Source: Rodentolepis nana
Lineage: Eukaryota; Platyhelminthes; Cestoda; Cyclophyllidea; Hymenolepididae
Length of the DNA stretch: 27,376 nt
Assembly (NCBI GenBank): GCA_900617975.1
Contig: UZAE01000287.1
Location: 1-27,376, forward strand
Reading direction: 5' to 3'
Shown here: positions 11,205 through 22,339 of the stretch, piece by piece
How the letters are laid out: each line of letters starts with the position of its first letter
Numbering within the stretch: position 1 is the first letter of the stretch
Notes under the pieces: model-generated
Seen by the model: the letters and a program-made list of their open reading frames with translations, nothing else
What the model was told of the DNA's origin: nothing
Database searches by the model: none
Position numbers and translations under genes: made by a program

Positions 11205-14200
11205 TTTTGAAATCTCAAATAACTTTGAGTCACCAATTATGGCTTAAGCGTTGTACTAATCTTCGCATAAATCAAACATAAATAAGGAGAAATTAACTTC
11301 GTGTTTGAAAGAATCAGTTTATATGACATTTTTGACAACAGAATAATGCAAAAAAACTTTTTTTCTCCAAATTATTTGAGAAAATATATCCCTTCCTCAA
11401 ACCATATTCGAAAGTACTCTATGGATAAATATATAGTTTATAGTATGTATGATTTTAAAAACGTATTTCACCTATTATTTTGCAGAAAAAAGAAGCTAAT
11501 TTTTCTTCCTCTTGCCATTGCATGTTTTTACGGAGTTTCTGCACCGTACAATTAAAGAATAATTTTATGAACTCTGTTTGCGCAATATAAGTAAACAAAA
11601 CATGTTTTGGTATTTTCTCATTAATTATAGGTCAAACTAAATGCTTGTGCAATAAATAAAAAATTATTGCAAAGCTTTTCTAAAATTAGTGGTAGCAAGG
11701 GTCCCAAAAAAATAAGCAAATATCAAAATTTTATGTAAATATCAGACTATAACCTATTTCGCTATAGAGCTTCTTTTTGTTCTAAAAACACCCCTTTCAA
11801 AGTCAACTACTTTGCTCTGTTCAGATACCAATTATTAATCACAAATAAAATTTAATTTGCTCTCCCAATGAAAAATGTTAAGACTGTTAGTTTGTTCAAA
11901 TGCTTTATAACATGCGTCTTGGATAATTTCAAATAAGGAGGTTTGCTCAATTTATGGAGAAATCCCTTCAAACACAAAGATGTCATTTGCATTCTTCTAA
12001 GAAAGTCGTTTTTTAAAAGAATTTAAAGGTTTAGCAATTTTACGTAATATACTTCACAAAAAACTAAACTAAAACTAAACTTAAGGAACATTTTTCACTG
12101 CTACTTCTTACACGAATAAAATGTGCAAGCAAAAATCATCGAATTTAAATTTCCGTGGCTAAATGGTAATTTAGTTATTTTTTCTTATAGAAGTTTACTT
12201 TTTTTCTAACTGGAACTTTAAATTCCTTTAAAAATTATGGAAATAAACATTGAAGTTATGAGCTATCGCAATGGAATTAAACCATTATCTAATAAATAGA
12301 CGAATATATTTTGACAGGAGAATTACCAATTAATACCCTGAATATGGAAGAAATGTTTCAATTTCTTACTACTATGTCATTAAATGCTCATTTACGCACT
12401 TTAATATTGAATTAAATAATTATGATAGGCATTTCACTATTACCATTCATTTAGCTCACGTTGACTCACTTACTTTAGAGGCACCAAATATCAAATCTGT
12501 TTATTATATTTAAGAAGAAGTAAAAATCTCAGATTATATTTTCGTTATATTACAAAAACACTAATATTTAAAAGATGAAGATAGTTTCGTTAGTCTTCTT
12601 ATTTTCAAGTGTAATTTCAGATAGAAATGGTTAGAAAACACTGCTAAGAAGAAAAATTAATGACTTTATAAAGATGAAAGATTGCGCCGATGTATCTTCT
12701 CAAAAAAGAACCATGTTTTACATTTATCACAAAAGTTCTAATAGAACTCTAAACATTAACGTTAAAATATAATAACAATATGTCCAAACGACTGGCAGTA
12801 TATTGCAAAAAAATCATTTGAAATTTCGACATTCCAATTTTCTGTATTTATTTGTTGATTTTTAGCAATTGTATTACAAGTTGCGAAGTAAATTGGTAAA
12901 AACAGAAGTAATTTATGTTTTGTGTTTTAATGATTTTGTAATGTTCATTAAAAAAATTTCTTAAAAACGTAAAAAACGCAAGTAAATTTAATCTCTAGGA
13001 CTAATATCTTTCAAATATTTTCTAGATTTTTTAATAACCCAATTATCAGATTTGAAATGCTAAACTATTCTTTAAAATGCTTTTAGAGTTCGATTCTATC
13101 TTTGCTTGATAACTGTAACCGGAATTAAATTCCGTTTACTCTGAATTTTATTATTCCTTATTTTCATTAACTTCGAAAAAATATTTAGCTTTTTAAAGAC
13201 CATCATCACATGATTACTGCCGTAAAGTTAATTTTTTACAATACCCATAATGATATAATAAAAGAAATTCAAATTTCTTTAACATAAAACAACGCTTATA
13301 CTCACTTAGCAAAGATCTATGTACAGTAGCTGTTCTGAAGCAGTTTAGTGAATGTTATTTAAAAACTCCGGACGCATGAGGCACCTTGAAGCTGGTATAA
13401 ACGCTACCCAGAATCAACAGGGAGGTTAATAAGGAAGGCTGTCCTGATTATGGATTCCCGTTATTTAGAAATCTTGAAATAAATAGCACAATGCATGATC
13501 TTGGACTCACGTTTGTTGGCCTAGCATGAAATCTTTAGGAGAACACGGGGAAATATCAAACCTAAGTAGTCTCCTTTTTCCCTTTGCAACGCTCCCATTT
13601 CAAACACAATTACACTAAATTAACTCGACTTATGAAATCCTCAATCCATATGAAACTTTCTACAAGATCTACTTCATTTCCATTTTTAAGCGATAAATGT
13701 ATTTTTTTCAATTATTATCACATAGTTTATTGAGTATATCAAAACAATTAAAATGGTTGGAAACTTGTACTAGAGATACTTACATGGAATGCCGATGACT
13801 ATGATCAATATTAAAACTTTTTTGCAATGAATAATACAAACAAGAATTATTTACTCCTAAATCCAACAAGAATTTTCGTCATCATAGGATGGTATCTGAG
13901 AGGGACTGCAAAATCTGATTAGATTTATTTACTTCACTACCAGCACATTTCCGAGAATTTGTTTTCGTTCGTGTTATTAAAATACGAAGGAAAGAAATTT
14001 GCAAGAAGTTCAATGAAGAGGGAGAACCCAAATTCATAAGTTGCTCCACTACTTTAATCTTTCCTCATAAGATTAAAAATACTTAATTTCAAACCCTCAG
14101 TTTGGCTTTTTAGTTGTGGAAAACAAACACTTGCGGATTTTTTGTTCAGTCTACCAGAAAACTAACTGTAAGTAGTTTAGTTCCATAATATTTTATGAAT

Positions 14201-17200
14201 ACATATACAGCTGAATAAAAAATTTCTTTTTTTAAGAATATTTGTTCAATCACAATTGTAAAGCCAAGTTGTTTGTTTTCTGAATGCAAATTATGCTCAA
14301 GGCAGTAAGAATAGATTTCATTATACCACATATAAATTTAAAGATGTTGCACATATTAGACGCGCAATTGCATAAATATGTGACTACATCCACCAAATTA
14401 CGAATAATTAAAATTGCATTTAAAGATATGGTTATGTTCTTGAGTTATTAATACTAAACGGAACTAGGTTTTGCTTATCTCAAGCATCTTTCATGGAAAT
14501 AAAATTGTCATTTTACATTGTCAATATTTGGAAAATGCTTAAGATTATTTCATTATAAATTTTACCCTTATATTTTTTTTTAATATGCCTTATGAATGAA
14601 AGTTTTCACTAATAAAGCACATAACATTACATTAAATAAATATGATGCTTGCCTAAAAGTGAAATAAAATTTGTTCCAGACGAAATGGTAATCAACTAAT
14701 CAAGACATTAGATAGAAAAAGCAATCTCCTATAAAAACTGTCAATGGTATTGAAATACCTACCACTGCTTTAAAATATGCGTTTATAAGCAAGAAGATAA
14801 AAATTAAATTTAAACCAAAGCATTTAAAAATAATAAATAAATAAATTTTAGAGACAAAGTAAAAGCAATTAAGATCTTATCGATTACATCAAACAATAAT
14901 TCACAACTGTGATGCATAAATGTATTATCCTTTTTGTAGTAAAACGTATACAATGGAAAATGTAACATAGAAGGCGAATTTGGTGATTGTCTAATTTACT
15001 TTTCTCTGTCGGGTTTTCAAGTCTCACTATTTTTCCTTGTATTACCTCATCCATTTATAGTACCTTAAATAGTTTGTTTAAGTGTGATAGCAAACAGAAT
15101 GATCTAATATAGACGCTGTTCTTCCAAAAATCTAATCATTCTCAACCGATTTCTTATCCAGATAATTCCTCGTAATGCTTATCAATTAATGGTGAATTTA
15201 CAAGTGGATTTTTACTGGACAAGCATGTTCTGCATGAGATTAATTTGAGTTAAAATAAAAAGTTAATGTTAAATGAAAGAGTTACAATAGCAAATATTAA
15301 CTGAGCATGAACAAACGAATTCATATAATGTACCACAAAAGGAAATTAAGATATTTTTTATCAAAATCAAAGGCAATTTTAAATATTAAACAGCTATTAT
15401 GTCTCTTCAAGCAGCCTACGACAGTAAAATTGTCGAGAAGTGAGCATATCTAGGTAAATAACAACGTTTTAGAAAGAGGTATCTTGATAAAGTAATTAGC
15501 TTTTTGTGCATTGGATTAAAATACGCTTAAATAAAAAGAAAGATTTAAACTGAGCAATAATACTTACAATAAAGCAAAACATTGTAAGGTTTATATCCAT
15601 TCAATTTGTTTATCTAAAAGACATATTATAAATAAGTGTTGGGTATTAATAGACGATTAGTTGATTAAATATTTATAAAATACGGAATATTTTTCTCCAT
15701 CAAAAATTCTAATTTGATTAAAGTCCAATAGTTTAAATTTAAAGTTCCCCTTTCAGATTTAATTAAATAAATTTTTATTAGCAAGGAACGCGCATTCAAA
15801 TAATAATTAAATTTAAGGCGGTACCAAAGATTTTTACCTTTACTGTATTTTTTTCAAATTTCACTTAGTGTGTATTTTTATTAGTTAATACAAGATAAAT
15901 ATTTTTCCAGTTAATACATAATAATATCCAAGTCGGATATTCAATATAACATAAACCACAGAAAACAAATAGTAATGAAACATGTTCATGCTATTTGCGT
16001 TAATTCAAACTAATTTTATACTAATTACGAAAAGATTGAAGAGAAGGAATAGTACAAATTATATGAAGGTCGTGGCAACAATAAGTTCTTATTTTGGTAA
16101 AAAATATTTCAGACACAGAAGTTCACTTTCAAAAATTCAAATTTATAGATCATTTCTTTGCACATTAGACAGGAAAAATTTATTTTTTTTCATTTATGCG
16201 GAATTAATAATGTGGAGGAATGATATCCTGATTGTTTGTGCTACTTAAGCGGACATTGCAACTTCCTTCACAAAATACTTTATTTCCCTCCCAATTTGAC
16301 GAAAATGATTTTCCTGAATGCTATCTTTAATGGTAATTTCAGTGTCTCCAAAAAGTGACAGCGAGATTTTTGAAGTTCATTTTGCTCCTTTCCATGCACA
16401 CAGTTTCACGATCATATTCAAGACATAAAATCTTAATTTCGAATAAATTTAGCTGTCCTATTATTTCGTCGACGGAATAGTTTAACGAAGCTCAGACACT
16501 TTGCCAAAGCCTAACATTTAAAAATACATCTTCAATAATTGGGAAAATTGCTCAGATATAACTAAATGTGTAAGATTCATTCAACTAAAATTATTATATT
16601 TGTTTACTTGGTAATTACAGACTTTAATCGATTTGTTACTGCATGAATTCATATTCACTTACGATACGGAATACATGAAACACAGTTTGCCTGTTTAAGT
16701 TTCATTTATTATTTCATTGAATATTCTAAATTTAAAAATGTTTTGCGTTGCTTTTGCATCTCTAGTAAAAATGTCGCTTATTGAACCGTTATATACCAAA
16801 ACATATATAGTTTTCTAGTAAGTTCATACCGAATCTGCCCAGTTTGCTCAATCAACAGTGCAAGCTGTTTTTGGTTAACTTCTCTATCTATTTTTAGATT
16901 TTAGCTCTTTTTGCATTTTAAGTAGTTCTTCCTAAAAGTTCATTACTATAATGACTGTCAAATTTGTGAAAAACTTTTTAGAAAATATCTGAAATGCTTG
17001 GTTATATCTATGGAAAAACTTGAAAGTAGAATACATATCCCATAAACAATGAAAACTTTATACATTAAATATTCCGCTAATTTTCACTTTAAGTGAGTTC
17101 CATTAGAGATTTGCATACTATTAGCTCATAAATTTAATTTTTTCTGCATTCAAAATTTTAATATAAAAATAATAAATAATGATTTGATTCATTTCTGGCG

Positions 17201-17560
17201 GTTGCGTCGTAGTTGTACAGGGCTGTTGAATAATGGGTTGTTTTGACAGATTTTTCAGGTAAATTTGAATTTTTTAAGTCTACGATGAAATATTAAAACC
17301 TTTTTTCACCATTCAATCTATGGTTTAAAATATTGAGTGAAAAATATAAAAAAAAATTCAGGCTCATTTTTCTATTTAATTGAATGAAAGCATGACTAGC
17401 GCCCTTTACGTCAATCCAGTAATACATTAGCAAAATTAACTTATTAAATCATAATATACTGCTCTGTTAATTAAAATGAGCACAAATCAATGCTTTTTAA
17501 GATTTTAATGTAATCAAGGAGGAAATAAAATATTAAGATAGGTCTATAAGGTGAAACAGT
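11205..17560. other. Long gene-free A+T-rich stretch, probably intron
   Basis: It contains an AAACT-type repeat (about 12060-12081), an 8-base-stem palindrome (13261-13280), an AAAT run (about 14828-14846) and a slightly G+C-rich patch (13370-13450) with only a 25-codon frame. The open frames at 11301-11555, 14146-14331 and 15982-16248 have background composition. It lies downstream of the donor at 17566 on the minus strand and could be that gene's intron. Confidence 0.55.
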
Positions 17561-17566
17561 GCTTAC
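17561..17566 (-). promoter_or_regulatory. Candidate 5' splice donor GTAAGC
   Basis: The bases read GGA|GTAAGC on the minus strand. The intron side fits the donor consensus GTRAG well; the exon side lacks the preferred final G. It falls exactly where the G+C-rich coding composition of the upstream exon gives way to A+T-rich DNA, which supports its use. Confidence 0.5.
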
Positions 17567-17790
17567 TCCTCAGCGACTTTGTTATAAACCGAACGGAGAT
17601 TTAAAGCCTGACTAACACGTCTTCCCATCCTCATGAGTATTTCTCCAGTACCGCTGCCGAATTTATTAGCAGATCTAATGGGTGGTGAAGGCGGTGGGTC
17701 GTTGTTGCATCCAAAGATGCTTGCCATGGACTCTGATCCCGTGGGAACAGGCGGGGGAGAAAGACATTTATCCACAAACATCCTCTGCAT
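17567..17790 (-). CDS. Coding exon of an unrecognised proline-rich protein (partial gene)
   Basis: I do not recognise the family. The frame from the ATG at 17790 runs 74 complete codons plus two bases and then meets a splice-donor-like GTAAGC (17566-17561), whose TAA would be the in-frame stop if unspliced. G+C is about half, against roughly 30% around it, which is the main evidence for coding. Residues about 10-16 (LSPPPVP) and 32-37 (PPPSPP) are proline-rich. Residues 54-60 (RMGRRVS) are basic and contain R-R-x-S, the known consensus for protein kinase A phosphorylation. No signal peptide or membrane segment is visible. The ATG has a purine at -3. The frame stays open upstream for ten codons to a possible acceptor (AAGCAG at 17826-17821), so this may be an internal exon starting at 17820 rather than a first exon. 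Either way it ends in phase 2. It could be the variable cytoplasmic N-terminus of a signalling or channel protein, but that is a guess. Confidence 0.6.
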
Positions 17791-18000
17791 CTCGCACACA
17801 GAATGAATTGATAAAACGCTCTGCTTGATTTAAAAATAGCGTTGGCAGGGAGGGCAAAGAAGTAATAGATGTGATCACATTTGCAATGGATTATGAGTTG
17901 TGCACGAAGTCACTTGCCGTCTTTAGTGTGCGTGTGCGTGATGCTGGCCTAAAGAATGACTGATCGACATTCTTGATTCCTTAACCAATCAGCGTTTAAG
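17791..18000 (-). promoter_or_regulatory. Possible 5' UTR, promoter or intron end upstream of the exon
   Basis: This stretch is richer in CpG and TG than its surroundings (GTGTGCGTGTGCGTG at about 17926-17940 on the plus strand). It contains a perfect 12-base palindrome ATGTGATCACAT (17869-17880), a CCAATCA element (about 17986-17992, plus strand) and a TCAGTC initiator-like hexamer on the minus strand (17963-17958). I see no TATA box at a fitting distance and no downstream promoter element. If 17567-17790 is an internal exon, the same bases are simply the intron end with a CCCTCCCTGCC-type pyrimidine tract (about 17843-17853, minus strand). The sequence does not decide between the two. Confidence 0.25.
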
Positions 18001-21000
18001 CAAAAAATATTTTAAATATCTAAATGAAAAATGCTGCTTTGAAATACTAGAACAACCGATATGATTTTAAATGTTTCGCAGAAAGTAATGATATCATTAA
18101 CGTACTATTAGACTTTTTAATACTCTTAGAAGGAATCTTTAAGACGTGTGCTCATAAATCATTCAAATAAAAATATAAAATTTGCATTAATACGCAATAT
18201 AACTTAAATGAAATTTTTTTAAATTAAAAAAACTGGCACACACATCAAACATTTTTTTGAGAAAATAAAGTTATTTCTTTTTGAAAAACCTAAATTGCCG
18301 TAGAACTTATGACTTTGTTAATTGCTACTTAAATCTAAAATCCAAGGAATCCTAAATTGAATGCAATTATTTAGTAATTAATTGTATGCTAGTAATCTTT
18401 CTGTGAATTTAATTAGTGTTTTCAAGAAAGTGTTTATTGCCACGTCCCAAACCAACTTTCTCGGAAACTAAGCGACATGTTGTGCACTACTTGCGCCATA
18501 AATTAGTTTCCATTAAAAGTTCCTGAATTTTGATGTCCTAAACTAGCCCAAGTTTTACACATTTTCCCAGAGATAATATAGTCCTATATATCCTCCTTCG
18601 GTATATGCATATTTGAGTATAGTTTTATTTAAAATGAAGTACGGACATTTTTTTATTTACTGCGTCACGTCGGAACTAGGATCCCTAATTTCGAAGAGTA
18701 AAATAGAAAATATTTTGAACGAATTTTGTTCCAAGTAAAGAAACACAAGGTGATGATATGACAAGAAGAAATTTTGCATGCTTCTTAGTGGTTCCCAAAA
18801 TTTGTTTAATAAGGAAAAGAGACATTTTTCTTCAAAATCGGCAGCGAATACTTAAAATGAATAAAATTTTCAATAAATGGGGACTAAAAGTGGGGGAAAG
18901 TTGCACCATCAGGCCTTGATGGAACCACTCATGTTTAGTTGTTATCATAAAAGTGACCATTGGATTGTCTTTTCGGTGGCAGGTAAAGGGCAGATGTAGG
19001 TTGATGCAAACATATAAACATTGTCTGCATGAATTTGAAGAAAAATAACATAATTTCTATTTAAATAATCTTTTAATGGTGCTAACAGTTGATAAAACCA
19101 ACAATTTCACTTAGTGCTATACGAGATGGCTTTTCTACGTTTTCATCAAGGACGTCATTAAAAAGTGCCAAAATGGCCCGGAAATAGATAACTTCTAACT
19201 TAAAACATTAAAATTTTCACTTTCCTAGAGTATGCAAAGTGTAATCGGAAAAATAAAGATTCCCCTAAAGGGCATCTTTTTATTCAATTTTCTCATATCT
19301 GTCTGATTTCGCCACGTCAATATTTATAATGTGTTAAACCTCTGGATTGAGAAAATTCTTGACCAAAATCATTAATTAATCGGATTAGATTAGCAAGACT
19401 AGGTGTGAATGGTTTCAATTCAATTAATTAAGTGCACATTCAATGATGTTGGTACTATTCTGTTCAGTAGAAAGTGAGTTTTGTAACAGGGCAACTACTG
19501 GTTTTCACTTATTACCATTATTTTAGTAAATCAGAGTGAACTTTTGTCTAGATGATTGTTAAAACCTTTAAGCAAAATTTAATGGAATAAAAAGGGCAAA
19601 AATGCCGTTGAAGGCATGTTTTAGTTATTTTGCTAGAAGCCAAGATAATATTCAGATAGTGAATAACATTCAGTGCTTCATAAATGGGATTTCTACATGG
19701 TTAATCGTTCTTATTAACTATTTACTCTATTTTGAATTGAAAAACAATTTTAAATACCTATTATTCCTGAAAAAACAAATCTTTCCAAATACCAATGAAG
19801 TCTTTAGTTCCACCAATCTCTTGGAAATACAATGGCAGTTCTCATGGTAAAAGCGTCAAAACACCTACCAGGCAAATTAAAGTAAAACAGGAAATACCAA
19901 GCGGCAACTGGCATGGAAATAATTTTAAAAAACCACGGCTCTGCTCATTTACAGGTGGTTATTAAACCAGAATTTTAGCTGTCCATTTCCTGCAAACTTT
20001 AAATCATACAAAAGTTACTTAAGAATTTCAATACCATTTTTTGCGAAGAAACTTTAGAAATACTTGTAACGGGATTTTTTTAAATTCACCCGAAAAGAAG
20101 AGAGCTTTGATGTTAAACACTGGTCAAATCCAAGGAAAATTTTCCTGTACCTAATATTATTTCATAAATTATTGCAATATCATAAGGTGGAGCTTTTGGA
20201 CTGTAAAGAAACATTCTAAATTGCGCTCTTCTGGTACTGGTTTAAGCTAATAATTTCAATTATTCAGAACATTTAGCATTATATAAATATTTTAATTATT
20301 TCTTTTTGCATAGTTAGTGGTGATTTTCTTCGTAAATGCAATCTTCTTATCAAATACCTAATAATGCCAAATCAAAATTTTTGAGTAAAGGTATTTATAC
20401 AAGCAATATTTCAACTGTTGACATTGATTCTTAAATGCATCATAATGGAGCCACAATATTTAGACCAATTTTCAGTTATTTTTTAATCTCTAAAATAATG
20501 GAGATGCATGTGATCTATTTGTCATTTATTTTATAGCTGACAAAATTTTAATTTACGTGTTCTTCACCATTTAGAATTTCATTTGGAAAGAAAAATTTTT
20601 ATTATTTTGTAAGTGATTGAGTAGGTATGAAGAACATTCTTTCAAGTAGGAATAAGTAAGTATTAAAATTTGAACGAAAGTAAAAAAACATGTTTCAAAT
20701 GCTAGCACGAATAAGGTAATGAAATATGCCTAAAGATATAGTATTTTATTTGATTACATTTGCATTATTTATTGCGTTCGTAAGATTATTCCATAATAAC
20801 GTCATGTGAGCGTAATGGTTTTTAGCTAACATAGTTATCTTTTAAATTAAATGTTTCGCTAATATCAATTTAAAGTATAGACCATTCACGCGGCTACAGT
20901 AGGGCACTTTACAATCAAGCTACAAAATCGATATTGAAATCAAGCTGAGATTATCAACCTGCAGTTCAAAGATTTTCCAGAGGGGTATAATAAATAAACA

Positions 21001-22230
21001 ATTAACTTACAAAATATATACTTAGAATTGGGGTTATTGTATCACTTTGGTGTTTGCATGTCATTAGCACTTTCATTTACCTACCAATGGCTGCATGAAT
21101 AGTCGGATGAACTTTGTACAAACCAACCTTGCAATTAAATCAATTCGCCAACGAGGCGAGGAAGTCTAGAAAATTCTAAGTTAGATATTTTTCAGTACTC
21201 CAAACTGCACCAGGTATTCAACTATTTGCCACCAGCACTTATGGCTATTTTTTGTCAAGTTACCATTCCATAACAAAACATCCAAAGCTTTTATCTCCTT
21301 TGTCATAAAATTACAATAGTCATTTACTCTTGTACGCTGTTAAATGCGAACTCAGTACATGCTATTAGTAAGTGTTTGGTCGCTACATGTGACAAACTAA
21401 TAGAGCAAACAGAATTGTTGTAATAATCAGTATTTTGCTAAGAAATAGTGTATTTTTATGGAGTTTCAATCTTCCTGCACAGTTTCTATACATAGAAAAA
21501 CAAAGTATGCCCGTAATGCTATAAGTGTAGTTGGAGTCATAATTTTAGGAAAGTACTAGATTGAATGGTGAAAAAAGGAGAATAATTCGGAGCCAAAATA
21601 TTTTTAATATTCTCATAAATTGTATGGCACGTTATAAAAGGATTTTATTCTCCATCAGAAAGGTGTAAATTTTCCTAATTATATAAGAAATTTTGTAATC
21701 TGCGTATTTTTAATCAAATTAATTCAACTATTACCTTACAACTTCTTCTGTTTCCACCAGATTCGAGAATTCACTTGACGTTATTTAATAAACTTTGTAA
21801 TTTTAAATTGAATATGATAATTTAAGTAATAAATATGCAAGTTCATTGGCAACAGATATCGTCTTTTTAATTAAAACTGAGCATTTTCTGTGCATACATT
21901 ATTCAAGCTTAAATCCGAAGATTTTTTTATTTTTTTACTTTATTCATACAGTTCCCACGGACTTCGTTCCAAAAGTAATTATTTTCCCATTTGGTACACA
22001 TTCAATGATAACTTGAGATTTTCCCTGAAGCTAAGTTATGCTGAAAGTAATCTTAGTAGATCTTAAAATATATAATCAGAAGTGCAGTTACTGATTTAAC
22101 ATTTAAATGCAATTTAAGAAAAAAAGGCGTTATTTATCAGTGACAAAGTTACTACCTGAAACAAATATATGGCAGTGAATGCTCTAAGCAACAATAAATG
22201 AAAGAAAAGTTTGAGCCTTTTAATGATTTT
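18001..22230. other. Gene-free stretch with one weak plus-strand exon-like patch
   Basis: The only patch standing out is 18877-18999 on the plus strand, a 40-codon ATG frame containing a good GGCAG|GTAAAG donor at 18982/18983. The rest, including the frame at 19602-19850, has background composition. Confidence 0.5.
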
Positions 22231-22248
22231 TCATTCCACATGATATAC

Positions 22249-22317
22249 TTCCTGCCCCGTTGGCATCAGGTGGGCCAGTTTAGCCAGACCAATTAGAATT
22301 TCTCGGATCCATCGTGC
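22249..22317 (-). CDS. Candidate internal exon, unknown protein
   Basis: A strong acceptor-like sequence, a T-rich tract then CAAATAG (22338-22318 on the minus strand), is followed by a G+C-rich open frame starting in phase 0: ARWIREILIG, then LAKLAHLMPTGQE. It can end at a GTATAT donor (22248-22243), giving 69 bases (23 codons), or read through to TGA at 22233-22231 as a C-terminus. Codons such as CTG and GCC are rare in the surrounding DNA. If spliced to the acceptor at 17821, the phase (0 to 0) would match the exon at 17567-17820. The plus strand of the same patch also has a short open frame, so strand and coding status are uncertain. Confidence 0.25.
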
Positions 22318-22330
22318 CTATTTGCACGAT
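22310..22330. repeat. Small inverted repeat ATCGTGC / GCACGAT
   Basis: Two perfect 7-base arms (22311-22317 and 22324-22330) flank the six bases CTATTT, and an A-run follows on the plus strand. It overlaps the acceptor of the candidate exon at 22249-22317. It would look like a rho-independent terminator in bacteria, but the window is eukaryotic and no transcript is seen to end there. Confidence 0.4.
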
Positions 22331-22339
22331 AAAAAAAGA

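Noticed and set aside
13328..13460. Coding exon in a G+C-elevated patch (MRHLEAGINATQNQQGG)
   Set aside because: Only 25 codons, no convincing splice sites, and the frame ends in TAATAA.
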